Part shown: in pieces, positions 17,405-26,074 of the stretch
Layout of the letters: every line of letters begins with the position of its first letter
Position numbering within the stretch: position 1 is the stretch's first letter
Assembly (NCBI GenBank): GCA_023418595.1
Contig: JAEZZI010000014.1
Span: 5,872-69,871, forward strand
DNA from: Pseudomonadota bacterium
GTDB lineage: Bacteria > Pseudomonadota > Alphaproteobacteria > Sphingomonadales > Sphingomonadaceae
Direction: 5' to 3'
DNA: 64,000 bases
Made by a program: the position numbers and the translations under genes
Notes under the pieces: generated by a model
The model's database searches: none
What the model saw: only the letters and a program-made list of their open reading frames with translations
What the model was told of the DNA's origin: nothing

Positions 17405-18922
17405 TTACTGGTTGTTCTGCCGGTGCAGGAAGCGCGGGATGTCGAGCGGATCGCGTTCTTCGCCGTTGTTCGACCGGGCTTCGCGGCGAGTGGCGGCGGC
17501 CATGCGTTCGAACAGCGTGCCGCCTGCCGACTTTGCGGTGGGCAGCGGTGCGGGCGCGCTTTCTTCCTTGCTCGTGTCGGTGTCATTGCCCAGCCAGCGA
17601 CGCTGCGGGGATTGGTCGCCCAGCACCGCATCGTCGACGAAGGTCGCGGCGGGCTTCGGCGCTTCGGCTGCCTCGGGCATCACCGCTTCGCCGCCCAGCA
17701 GCAATTCGTCGCCGTCCTCCGCGACTTCGGGGTCGACGAAGCTCGGCATCGGTGCTGCCGCTTCTTCGCTGCCCTCGGGCGCTTCCAGATGGAGCGGCGC
17801 ATCGTCCTGGGCCGAAGCCATGTCCGTCGGCTCCGCATCGGCTGCGACCGCTGCCGCGACCGGGGCTGCCGCCGCCTCGCGACGCGGGCCACCGAATGCA
17901 AAGCTGCGCGTCTGCGCGGCATCGCGCGCCTGAACCGGCACCGCGACCGCGCCTTCCTCCGCCTCGATGCCGGTGGCGACCACCGACACGCGAATCTTGC
18001 CTTCCAGGTCGGGATTGAATGCCGATCCCCAGATGATGTTGGCGTCGTCATCAACCAGCTCGCGGATATGGTTCGCGGCCTCATCCACTTCGAGCAGGCG
18101 CATATCCTCGCCGCCGGTGATCGACACGATGACGCCCTTGGCGCCCTTCATGCTGACGCCTTCGAGCAGCGGGTTGGCGATCGCCTTTTGCGCGGCTTCG
18201 ATCGCGCGGGTGTCGCCGGACGCTTCGCCGGTGCCCATCATCGCCTTGCCCATTTCCTGCATCACCGACCGCACGTCGGCGAAATCTAGGTTGATGAGGC
18301 CCGGCATGACCATCAGGTCGGTGATCCCACGAACGCCCTGTTGCAGGACTTCGTCGGCCATTTCGAACGCTTCCTTGAAGGTCGTGTTCGCATTGGCGAT
18401 CAGGAACAGATTCTGGTTCGGAATGACGATCAGCGTGTCGACATATTTCTGAAGCTCTTCGATGCCGCTTTCGGCGGCTTTCGAACGGCGCTTGCCTTCG
18501 AACGCGAACGGCTTGGTCACCACGCCGACGGTCAGGATGCCCATTTCGCGCGCCGCCTGTGCGATCACGGGCGCCGCACCGGTGCCGGTGCCGCCGCCCA
18601 TCCCGGCGGCGATGAAGCACATATGGCTGCCCTCAAGCGCCTTTTGCACCTGATCGATCGTTTCCTCCGCAGCGGCGCGCCCGATTTCGGGGCGTGCGCC
18701 CGCGCCCAGCCCTTGCGTAATGTTCGCGCCCAGCTGGATGCGCTGCGGCGCCGACGACTGTTTCAGCGCCTGAGCATCGGTGTTCGCGACCAGGAACTCG
18801 ACGCCCTGGACTTCTGCCCGGATCATGTTGGCGATGGCGTTGCCCCCAGCGCCGCCAACCCCGATCACCGAAATGCGCGGCGTCAGTTCGTCGACGTCGG
18901 GCGGAAGGAATTCGATCGTCAT
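17405..18922 (-). CDS. ftsZ: Cell division protein FtsZ
   Basis: 505-residue tubulin-like GTPase that forms the Z ring. The nucleotide-binding core shows GVGGAGGNA at 21-29 and the tubulin signature GGGTGTG at 109-115. The GTPase domain ends near residue 320. A long acidic, Ala/Pro-rich linker follows, longer than in enterobacteria as usual for alphaproteobacteria. The conserved C-terminal peptide PLDIPRFLHRQ, which binds FtsA and other partners, lies near 492-502. The ATG at 18922 with GGGGAGAA upstream is preferred to an upstream ATG. It is the last gene of the dcw cluster. Confidence 0.97.
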   Translation of the reverse strand: MTIEFLPPDVDELTPRISVIGVGGAGGNAIANMIRAEVQGVEFLVANTDAQALKQSSAPQRIQLGANITQGLGAGARPEIGRAAAEETIDQVQKALEGSHMCFIAAGMGGGTGTGAAPVIAQAAREMGILTVGVVTKPFAFEGKRRSKAAESGIEELQKYVDTLIVIPNQNLFLIANANTTFKEAFEMADEVLQQGVRGITDLMVMPGLINLDFADVRSVMQEMGKAMMGTGEASGDTRAIEAAQKAIANPLLEGVSMKGAKGVIVSITGGEDMRLLEVDEAANHIRELVDDDANIIWGSAFNPDLEGKIRVSVVATGIEAEEGAVAVPVQARDAAQTRSFAFGGPRREAAAAPVAAAVAADAEPTDMASAQDDAPLHLEAPEGSEEAAAPMPSFVDPEVAEDGDELLLGGEAVMPEAAEAPKPAATFVDDAVLGDQSPQRRWLGNDTDTSKEESAPAPLPTAKSAGGTLFERMAAATRREARSNNGEERDPLDIPRFLHRQNNQ

Positions 18923-19045
18923 CGTAAGAGTTCTCCCCGCGTGCCGTCCGTTACGCCGACGACACAAGATATTGCGTAGTTGCCCCGTGTTGCACGAACG
19001 ACCCTACCGACTCTAGTAGCAAAGTCATCGCCGCGAAGCATATCC

Positions 19046-20305
19046 TTAATAATTTGTTTTGATCGCGGTCATCAGTCGCTTGAAAATGGTGGTCGGGCTG
19101 GGCCGGGTCACGACCTGATGCGCCGCCTGAATGCTGCGAAGATCGACCGGATCGGCTGCTGCGAACATGGCAAGTCCGGCTAGTGTCGCAAAGGCCGGAC
19201 CCCCATGCGCTTCGGGCAGAGCGGTCAGTCCGCGGGGTCGGCCGACGCGAACGGTGCGGCCCAGTGCCTGTTGCGCGTAATCGGCGATCCCCTTCAGCTC
19301 CGCGCTGCCGCCGGTCAGCACCACCTGACGCCCGACCGGATCGTCGAAATTGAGCTTGCGCAGTTCCTTCTGGATTTCCGCCATCAACCGGTCGAGCCGC
19401 TGGCGCACGGTCGCGATCAACTGCGCGCGGGTGATGCGCGTGCCCTCGACGCCTTCCTCGGCATTGACCGGCGCGACGTCGATCATGTCGTGATTGTCGC
19501 GCGGGCTCATATTGGCCGAGCCATAGAAGCACTTCATCCGCTCGGCATAGGCGCGCGACGTGCCGAACGCGGCGGCGATATCGTCGGTGATGTCCGCGCC
19601 GCCGATCGGAATGGAGGCAAGGCCGGTAAGCACCCCGCCCTGGAACACCGACACATTGGTCACGCCCGCGCCGATCTCGATCAGCGCGGCGCCCAGTTCA
19701 CGTTCTTCCTCGGACAAACAGGCAAGACCCGTCGCGACTGGCGCGGCGATGATCGATCTGACGTCGAGATGCGCCGAGCGCACCGACAGATCGAGGTTGC
19801 GCACCGGCGAACCGTCGGTGGCGACGACATGGATTTCCACCCCCAGCCGGTCGGCGTGCAGCCCCAGCGGCTGCTTCACCCCCGCCAGCCCGTCGAGCAG
19901 ATAGCGGGTCGGCTGCGCGTGCAGCACCATGCGCCCTGCCGGATCGATCGCGCCGCGCCCCGCTTTCAGCAGTTCGTCGATGTCCGACTGTTCGACCCGG
20001 TGCCCGCCCAGATCGACCTCCAGCTTGACGATGTCGGAGATCAATCCGCCCGCCGAAAAGCTGACCCAGACATTCTCGATGTTGAACCCGGCAATCTGCT
20101 CGGCCTGTTCCACCGCTTCGCGCACCGCGATTTCGGTCGCGGTCATGTTGGCGATGTATCCCCGCTTGACGCCCCGGCTCTCGCGCTGGCCGGTGCCGAG
20201 CACGACCAGTTCGCCGCCATCGCCCTTTTGCGCGATCAGTGCGCTGACCTTCGACGATCCGATGTCGAGGACCGTGATCAACCCTTCGGGTGCCGTTTTC
20301 GCCAT
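19046..20305 (-). CDS. ftsA: Cell division protein FtsA
   Basis: 419-residue actin-like ATPase tethering FtsZ to the membrane. Blocks include LITVLDIGSSKVSALIAQ, VKRGYIANMTATEIAVREAV (domain 1C) and ALIEIGAGVTNVSVFQGG, the phosphate loop of actin-fold proteins; DPVGRQVVLTGGSAELKG follows. The C-terminus ends in a basic amphipathic stretch (TTIFKRLMTAIKTNY) suited to membrane targeting. It lies between ftsQ (32 bp upstream) and ftsZ (123 bp downstream); the latter gap could hold an extra ftsZ promoter. Confidence 0.96.
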   Translation of the reverse strand: MAKTAPEGLITVLDIGSSKVSALIAQKGDGGELVVLGTGQRESRGVKRGYIANMTATEIAVREAVEQAEQIAGFNIENVWVSFSAGGLISDIVKLEVDLGGHRVEQSDIDELLKAGRGAIDPAGRMVLHAQPTRYLLDGLAGVKQPLGLHADRLGVEIHVVATDGSPVRNLDLSVRSAHLDVRSIIAAPVATGLACLSEEERELGAALIEIGAGVTNVSVFQGGVLTGLASIPIGGADITDDIAAAFGTSRAYAERMKCFYGSANMSPRDNHDMIDVAPVNAEEGVEGTRITRAQLIATVRQRLDRLMAEIQKELRKLNFDDPVGRQVVLTGGSAELKGIADYAQQALGRTVRVGRPRGLTALPEAHGGPAFATLAGLAMFAAADPVDLRSIQAAHQVVTRPSPTTIFKRLMTAIKTNY

Positions 20306-20337
20306 TTCCCCAACTTCCCCAAAAACGCAGGCTATAC

Positions 20338-21228
20338 TCAGCCGCCTTCTTCCCCAGAAATCTCGCGCGTCACCTGACCCGGCATCCGCACCACCAGCCG
20401 CGTCGGATCGCGCATGTCGAATCGCACATATCCGCGCCCCAGCAAACCCTGTGTGCCGTCGCGGCGTGCGAATTCGACCAAGGCCTTGGCCGCCTCGCGC
20501 TCGCCTTCGGGCAGCGCCAGGACTTCGCCCGATTCGAACCGCAAATCCCAGCGGCGGCTCCCCACCCAGGTTGCAGACGTCACCTGCGGTTTCAGCGCGG
20601 GCGCAGCCGCGATCAGCCGTTGGAACGCGGGCTCCTGCGCGTTCGCCCCATCGCCGATCACCAGCGGCAGGTCGGGCATGGCGCTGGGCGATACCGGCTC
20701 CAGCAGCACACCGGTCGCGTCGATCAGCATCAACTGGCCCTCATGCTGCCAAATCGCTGCGGGCTGCCGCTCGACGATATCGATGACCAGAGTATCGGGC
20801 AGCCGTCGCGACACGCGCGCATCGGCGATCCAGCCATAATCGAGCAACCGCTCGCGCACCTGATCCAGATCGACCAGCGGCATCGCCCGCGATTGCTGGT
20901 CGAGCGCGATGGCATAGACCGACATGCGTTCCATCCGGTCGATGCCGGTAACCTCGATCTCCTTGACCTTGAAGCCTGCGCGCCCGATCCCCTCGGCCAT
21001 CGCCGTGCCCGCAGCACCCAGCGCGCCGGTGACCGATGCGATCAGCAAGGCGACCGCGCCGACGCACCCCAGGATCGACCAGGTCGCGATCTTGCGCAGC
21101 GTCACCTCGTCGAAGGGGAGCGCGGCGATCGCATGATCCATCATCGATGCCTTGCGCGCACGCGACCGCTGCGGGCGGCGCTTCGGCGTCACCTTCTTTC
21201 GGGCAGCGGGGCGGCGCGCGGTGCTCAT
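20338..21228 (-). CDS. ftsQ: Cell division protein FtsQ
   Basis: 296-residue bitopic divisome protein. A basic cytoplasmic tail (RRPAARKKVTPKRRPQRSR) precedes one membrane helix at about 55-75, then a POTRA domain beginning FKVKEIEVTGIDRM, with LLDYGWIADARVSRRLPDTL as in the family, and the FtsQ beta domain. Its ATG overlaps the ddl stop (21225-21228). Confidence 0.94.
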   Translation of the reverse strand: MSTARRPAARKKVTPKRRPQRSRARKASMMDHAIAALPFDEVTLRKIATWSILGCVGAVALLIASVTGALGAAGTAMAEGIGRAGFKVKEIEVTGIDRMERMSVYAIALDQQSRAMPLVDLDQVRERLLDYGWIADARVSRRLPDTLVIDIVERQPAAIWQHEGQLMLIDATGVLLEPVSPSAMPDLPLVIGDGANAQEPAFQRLIAAAPALKPQVTSATWVGSRRWDLRFESGEVLALPEGEREAAKALVEFARRDGTQGLLGRGYVRFDMRDPTRLVVRMPGQVTREISGEEGG

Positions 21229-22169
21229 GATGCGGGCGCATCCTTCATCGCCTCATCGACGATGCGCTGGACCAGCTCGGGATAGTCGATCCCGCAATGC
21301 CGCGCCTGTTCGGGGACCAGGCTGAGCGGCGTCATGCCGGGCTGGGTATTCACCTCCAGTAGGAACAGCCCGTCGACCCCGCGTTCGTCGTCCCAGCGGA
21401 AATCGGATCGCGACGCGCCCTTGCAGCCGAGCAACCGGTGCGCCTCGACCGCCAGCGCCTTGCACGCCTCCGCAATCTCGTCGGGGATCTGCGCCGGAAA
21501 GACATGCTTGGTCAGCCCGTCGGTATATTTGGCGTCGTAATCGTAGAAACCGTTGCGGACGATTAGTTCGGTCACGCCCAGCGCCTGATCGCCCAGCACC
21601 GCCGTCGTCAGCTCGCGCCCGCGAATGAAAGGCTCGGCTAGCAGTTCATCGAACTCCTGCCACGGACCCTTGGCGGCCGCCGCGATCGGGTTGCCGTAAT
21701 TGCCTTCGTCGGTGACGATGGCGACGCCGACCGACGATCCTTCGTTGACGGGTTTCAGCACATAGGGCCGCGGGATCGGATCGCGCTCGAACAATTCCGC
21801 CGATTTGACGATCCGCCCGCCGGGCATCGGAATGCCGTGCGGGATCAGCGCCTGCTTGGTCAGCACCTTGTCGATCGCGATCACCGACGTAACCAAGCCC
21901 GAATGGGTATAGCGAATGCCCATCAGGTCGAGCATCCCCTGCACCGTCCCGTCCTCGCCCGGCGTCCCGTGCAGCGCATTGAACACGATGTCGGGCTTCG
22001 CTTCGGCCAGCCGCGCGGCAAGGTTGCGGCCCATGTCGATCCGCGTGACCCGGTGCCCGCGCGATTCCAGCGCATCGGCGACGCCCGCGCCCGACATCAG
22101 CGACACCTCCCGCTCGGCGGACCATCCGCCCATCAGGACGGCGATGTGCAGGGGGTTACGCTCGGACAC
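21225..22169 (-). CDS. ddl: D-alanine--D-alanine ligase
   Basis: About 314-residue ATP-grasp ligase making D-Ala-D-Ala. Motifs: VLMGGWSAEREVSLMSG, FNALHGTPGEDGTVQGMLD, PYVLKPVNEGSSVGVAIV, EVNTQPGMTPLSLVPEQA. The GTG at 22169 is chosen because GGAG lies 5 bases upstream; a GTG at 22175 is also possible. More upstream in-frame starts would place the coding start inside the inverted repeat at 22191-22285 and are unlikely. It overlaps ftsQ. Confidence 0.94.
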   Translation of the reverse strand: MSERNPLHIAVLMGGWSAEREVSLMSGAGVADALESRGHRVTRIDMGRNLAARLAEAKPDIVFNALHGTPGEDGTVQGMLDLMGIRYTHSGLVTSVIAIDKVLTKQALIPHGIPMPGGRIVKSAELFERDPIPRPYVLKPVNEGSSVGVAIVTDEGNYGNPIAAAAKGPWQEFDELLAEPFIRGRELTTAVLGDQALGVTELIVRNGFYDYDAKYTDGLTKHVFPAQIPDEIAEACKALAVEAHRLLGCKGASRSDFRWDDERGVDGLFLLEVNTQPGMTPLSLVPEQARHCGIDYPELVQRIVDEAMKDAPAS

Positions 22170-22190
22170 TGGCACTCCACTCCAAAACAT

Positions 22191-22285
22191 CGTCATTCCC
22201 GCGAAGGCAGGAATCCATATGCGCCGACGATGCGGCTCGATCAGAACGGTGGAGGTTATGGACTCCCGCCTTCGCGGGAATGACG
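22191..22285. repeat. Paired inverted repeat, family CATTCCCGCGAAGGCGGGAAT
   Basis: Arms 22191-22219 and 22257-22285 are near-perfect reverse complements (one or two mismatches) around a 37-bp loop. The element is inserted within the dcw cluster between murB and ddl, one of the few non-overlapping junctions there. Confidence 0.87.
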
Positions 22286-22301
22286 GGTGTGCAGGGGAAC
22301 T

Positions 22302-23195
22302 TCATACCGGGTTTCCCACACGCTGAATTTCCCATTCCAACTCAACCCCGCACGCCGCCTTCACCCGCGCGCGCACCTCATCCCCCAGCCCTTCGATATC
22401 GGCACTGGTCGCATCCCCGGTGTTGATGAGGAAATTGGTGTGCTTCTCACTCACCTGCGCCCCGCCGCGCGTCAGTCCGCGACAACCCGCCGCATCGACC
22501 AGCCGCCACGCCTTGTCGCCATCCGGGTTCTTGAAAGTCGAACCGCCGGTCTTGCTGCGCAGCGGCTGCGAAACCTCACGCGAGGCAGCGATCCGGTCCA
22601 TCTCGACCTGAATATCGCCAGGCTTGCCCGGCACTCCGCGAAACGTCGCCGACACGACTACCGCACCCTCGGGCAGTTCCGAATGGCGATAGGTATAGCC
22701 CAGCGCATCCACCGCCAGCGTCCGCAATTCGCCCGACCGCAGCACCACGTCACACTCAACCAGCACATCCGCCGTCTCGCGCCCGTAAGCGCCGCCGTTC
22801 ATCCGCACGAAGCCGCCGACCGTGCCGGGGATCGAGCGCAGAAACTCGACGCCCGCGATCCCTGCGTCGCGCGCCTTGGACGATACGAGAATGCCCGACG
22901 CACCCCCGCCGCAGCAGAGCGTGGTTTGATCGACCTGCTCGACAGTCGCAAATGCCTTGCCCAGCCGGATCACCACCCCGCGCACCCCGCCATCGCGCAC
23001 GATCAGGTTGGAGCCGAGACCGAGCGCCATGAGGGGTGTCGCGGGATCGAGCTCGCGCAGGAAGTCCTGGAGGTCGGCCACATCCTTCGGCTCGAACAGC
23101 CATTCGGCGGCACCGCCCGATTTGAACCAGACGAGCGGCGCAAGCGGGGCGTCGGGCGTCAGCTTGCCACGGACCGATGGGAGCAGGTCGATCAT
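22302..23195 (-). CDS. murB: UDP-N-acetylmuramate dehydrogenase
   Basis: 297-residue FAD enzyme reducing enolpyruvyl-UDP-GlcNAc. Blocks: LAPLVWFKSGGAAEWLFEP, ALGLGSNLIVRDGGVRGVVI, FLRSIPGTVGGFVRMNGGAYG, SKTGGSTFKNPDGDKAWRLV and SEKHTNFLINTGDATSADI. It belongs to the shorter MurB type without the extra loop of the E. coli enzyme. A long inverted repeat lies upstream and another downstream. Confidence 0.95.
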   Translation of the reverse strand: MIDLLPSVRGKLTPDAPLAPLVWFKSGGAAEWLFEPKDVADLQDFLRELDPATPLMALGLGSNLIVRDGGVRGVVIRLGKAFATVEQVDQTTLCCGGGASGILVSSKARDAGIAGVEFLRSIPGTVGGFVRMNGGAYGRETADVLVECDVVLRSGELRTLAVDALGYTYRHSELPEGAVVVSATFRGVPGKPGDIQVEMDRIAASREVSQPLRSKTGGSTFKNPDGDKAWRLVDAAGCRGLTRGGAQVSEKHTNFLINTGDATSADIEGLGDEVRARVKAACGVELEWEIQRVGNPV

Positions 23196-23298
23196 AGCCC
23201 CTCCCCTTCAGGGGCGGGGTCGGGGGTGGGGCGGTGCCGCGAATGCTGAGGCATGAGGCCAGGCCCCACCCCAACCCCTCCCCTGAAGGGGAGGGGCT
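23196..23298. repeat. Paired inverted repeat, CCCCTCCCCTTCAGGGG family
   Basis: Arms about 23196-23232 and 23263-23298, extended GC-rich complementary sequences each with an internal CCCCT-AGGGG dyad. It touches the start of murB and must be transcribed in the dcw mRNA; a strong hairpin there could affect murB translation. Confidence 0.85.
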
Positions 23299-23316
23299 TT
23301 AGGAGCGTCCGTACAC

Positions 23317-23514
23317 TCACTTCTTCACGCCCCACAGCCCGGCCCAGGCCTTCCACGCCGCCATGTTCGCCTCCGCGGCCTTCTGTCCGGCGGCCTGAAA
23401 CTCGGTCATCTGCTTGCCCGCATCGAGCATTTTCTGCGCCGCATCGACCTGCGCCTGTTGCGCGCGCAGAATCTCGCGCTGCATTTCGATCGCGGTGGAA
23501 AACCAGTCGCTCAT
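23317..23514 (-). CDS. Small 65-residue helical protein between murC and murB
   Basis: The ORF starts at ATG 23514, whose ATGA overlaps the murC stop (23511-23514), and ends at 23317. The product is mostly amphipathic helix (IEMQREILRAQQAQVDAAQK, then KQMTEFQAAGQKAAEANMAA), ending AWAGLWGVKK, with no signal or membrane segment. It vaguely recalls short phasin-like helical proteins. The 4-bp coupling argues that it is a genuine gene. Function not recognised. Confidence 0.75.
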   Translation of the reverse strand: MSDWFSTAIEMQREILRAQQAQVDAAQKMLDAGKQMTEFQAAGQKAAEANMAAWKAWAGLWGVKK

Positions 23515-24941
23515 GCCGCCACCTTTCGCCGCGCGTTGACCGCATCGGCAAGTCCGGCTGCCCATTTGGTGATGTCGCCCGCGCCCAGGCACACGATCAG
23601 ATCGCCCGGCTGTGCCTGTTCGGCAAGCGTCGCCGCCAGCGCATCCGCGTCGGCGACCGTCTCCACCGCGCGGTGCCCGCGTTCGGCGGTACGCGCGACC
23701 AGCGCCTCGGCATCGATCCCTTCGACCGGCGCTTCGCCCGCGGCATAGACCGGCGCGACATAGACCAGATCGGCGTCATTGAACCCTTGTGCGAACTCGT
23801 CCATCAGATTGCCGAGCCGCGAATAGCGATGCGGCTGAACCACCGCGATCACCCGCCCTTCGGCGCTCTCGCGCGCCGCCGACAGCACAGCGCGGATTTC
23901 GACCGGATGGTGGCCGTAATCGTCGATCACAATCGCGGGCGGCCCGGCGTCGAATCCGATCTCTCCGACCTTGGTGAAGCGTCGCTTCACCCCGCCGAAC
24001 TGCGCGAATCCGTTCTGGATGGTCGCATCGTCGATGCCCATTTCCAGCGCGACGCCGACCGCCGCCAGCGCGTTCTGGACATTGTGCCGCCCCGCCATCG
24101 GCAGGTTGATACCCTCGATCGACCGCGTGGTGCCGTCGCGGCTGCGGATGATCGCCTCGAACCTGTTGCCGCCCGGATAGGGCTGGACGTTGACGCCTCT
24201 CACGTCCGCCGACGCCGCAAAGCCATAGGTAACAATCCGCCGATCGCGGACGCGCGGAATGATCGCCTGCACTTCCGGGTGATCGAGGCAGAGCAAGGCC
24301 GCGCCATAAAAGGGCACATTCTCGACGAACTCGACATAGGCGTCCTTCGCCTTTTCGAACGAACCATAATGGTCGAGATGCTCGGGATCGATGTTGGTCA
24401 CGACCGCAATCGTGCCGTCCAGCCGCAGGAAGCTGCCGTCGCTCTCGTCGGCCTCGACCACCATCCACTCGCTGTCGCCCAGCCGCGCATTCGAGCCATA
24501 TTGGTTGATGATCCCGCCATTGATGACGGTCGGGTCGATATGCCCGGCGTCGAGGATTGCGGCGATCATGCTGGTGGTCGTCGTCTTGCCATGCGTGCCC
24601 GCGACCGCGATGGTCGATTTCAGGCGCATCAGCTCGGCGAGCATTTCCGCGCGCCGCACAACGGGAATACGATTGGCGTAAGCCGCCTCGACTTCCGGGT
24701 TGCCACGCTTGATCGCGGTGGAAGTAACGACCACCGCCGCGTCGCCCAGATTGGCAGCGTCTTGCCCTATTGTGACGGGAATCCCGCGCTTGCGCAGCCC
24801 TTCGATGACATAGCTGTCGGCGACGTCGGACCCCTGAACGCTATAGCCCAGATTGTGCATCACCTCGGCGATGCCGGACATGCCGATCCCGCCGATGCCG
24901 ATGAAGTGGATCGTGCCGATATCGGTTGCGACGCCTCTCAT
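23511..24941 (-). CDS. murC: UDP-N-acetylmuramate--L-alanine ligase
   Basis: 476-residue Mur ligase adding L-Ala, first of the stem-peptide ligases. The N-terminal UDP-binding loop is HFIGIGGIGMSGIAEVM (residues 12-28), the P-loop GTHGKT is at 115-120, and VVEADESDGSFLRL and VIDDYGHHPVEIRA are further landmarks. The ATG at 24941 overlaps the murG stop (24938-24941). Confidence 0.96.
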   Translation of the reverse strand: MRGVATDIGTIHFIGIGGIGMSGIAEVMHNLGYSVQGSDVADSYVIEGLRKRGIPVTIGQDAANLGDAAVVVTSTAIKRGNPEVEAAYANRIPVVRRAEMLAELMRLKSTIAVAGTHGKTTTTSMIAAILDAGHIDPTVINGGIINQYGSNARLGDSEWMVVEADESDGSFLRLDGTIAVVTNIDPEHLDHYGSFEKAKDAYVEFVENVPFYGAALLCLDHPEVQAIIPRVRDRRIVTYGFAASADVRGVNVQPYPGGNRFEAIIRSRDGTTRSIEGINLPMAGRHNVQNALAAVGVALEMGIDDATIQNGFAQFGGVKRRFTKVGEIGFDAGPPAIVIDDYGHHPVEIRAVLSAARESAEGRVIAVVQPHRYSRLGNLMDEFAQGFNDADLVYVAPVYAAGEAPVEGIDAEALVARTAERGHRAVETVADADALAATLAEQAQPGDLIVCLGAGDITKWAAGLADAVNARRKVAA

Positions 24942-26074
24942 GCCGCCGCCCTCGCTACAGTGACCGGGCCAGCGGTCTGCGATCCGTCGATGCGCTCGAC
25001 CAGATCGGCCAGGTCGCGCACCGCATCGGGGCGACCGCAACTTTTGGCGCGACCCGCGGCATTTTCCAGCGCGCGCGGCTCCAGCCCCAGTTTCTGCATC
25101 TGCTTGGCGAATTCGCCCGGCGTGAAGGCGCGCTGCTGAATGGTGCGCGCGCCGCCTGCGTCCGAAATCTCGCGCGCGTTCGCGGCCTGGTGATCATCGG
25201 TGGAGGTCGGCAGCGGCACCAGGATCGCAGGACGCCCCGCGGCGGTCAGTTCGGCAATCGTCGAAGCCCCCGCCCGCGCGATCACCAGATGCGCCCAAGC
25301 CAATCGCTCGGGCATGTCGGGCAGGTAAGTGGCGATCTCTGCCGGAATGCCATGCTCGGCATATTTGGCGCGCACCGCGTCGATATCCTCGATCCGGGCC
25401 TGATGCGTGACTTGCAGGCGGCGGCGGAAATGGACGGGCAGCATGGCAAGGCCATCGGGGACGACCTGGCTCAGCACGCTCGCGCCCTGGCTGCCTCCGG
25501 TTACCAGCACGCGGAAAATGCTGTCCTCGTCCAGCATCGGATAGGGCTTGTGGCGCAGTTCCAGCACTTCGGCGCGCACCGGATTGCCGATCAGCCGCGT
25601 CTTAGCCGCATATTTCGGCTTCAACCGTGCGACATCGGCATAGGAAGTGGCGATCGCATCCACTTTCCCCGCAACCAGCCGGTTGACGCGGCCCAGCACC
25701 GCATTCTGTTCGTGGATGACGGTCGGGATCTTGTGATGGAATGCCGCGAGCAACGTCGGGAACGCCGGATAGCCGCCAAAGCCGATGACGGCACCGGGCT
25801 GAAAGCTGTCGAGCAGTCGGATCGCCATCGCGCGACCCTCGACCATCTTGCGCGCCGCGCGAAGATAACCGATCGGCCCGCCCGCAAACCGCCCGGCGGG
25901 CAGGACATGCGTCTGCACGCCGTCGAACAGGCCGGGAAAGCGCACGCCGCGCTCGTCACTCACCAGCGCGACATGATGCCCGCGCGCGCGAAGCTCCGCC
26001 GCGAGCGCCGCTGCGGGAACCATGTGGCCGCCGGTGCCTCCGGCCGCCAGTACGAAATGCCGCGAACGGCTCAT
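24938..26074 (-). CDS. murG: Lipid II synthase: UDP-GlcNAc transferase MurG
   Basis: 378-residue GT28 glycosyltransferase that converts lipid I to lipid II at the inner face of the membrane. It opens FVLAAGGTGGHMVPAAALA, has GFGGYPAFPTLLAA and VIHEQNAVLGRVNRL, VTGGSQGASVLSQVVP and a C-terminal acceptor region AGASTIAELTAAGRPAILVP. The ATG at 26074 overlaps the ftsW stop. Confidence 0.96.
   Translation of the reverse strand: MSRSRHFVLAAGGTGGHMVPAAALAAELRARGHHVALVSDERGVRFPGLFDGVQTHVLPAGRFAGGPIGYLRAARKMVEGRAMAIRLLDSFQPGAVIGFGGYPAFPTLLAAFHHKIPTVIHEQNAVLGRVNRLVAGKVDAIATSYADVARLKPKYAAKTRLIGNPVRAEVLELRHKPYPMLDEDSIFRVLVTGGSQGASVLSQVVPDGLAMLPVHFRRRLQVTHQARIEDIDAVRAKYAEHGIPAEIATYLPDMPERLAWAHLVIARAGASTIAELTAAGRPAILVPLPTSTDDHQAANAREISDAGGARTIQQRAFTPGEFAKQMQKLGLEPRALENAAGRAKSCGRPDAVRDLADLVERIDGSQTAGPVTVARAAA

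Noticed and set aside
22170..22196. An upstream start for ddl
   Set aside because: It would place the coding start inside the inverted repeat at 22191; GTG at 22169 has a proper GGAG.
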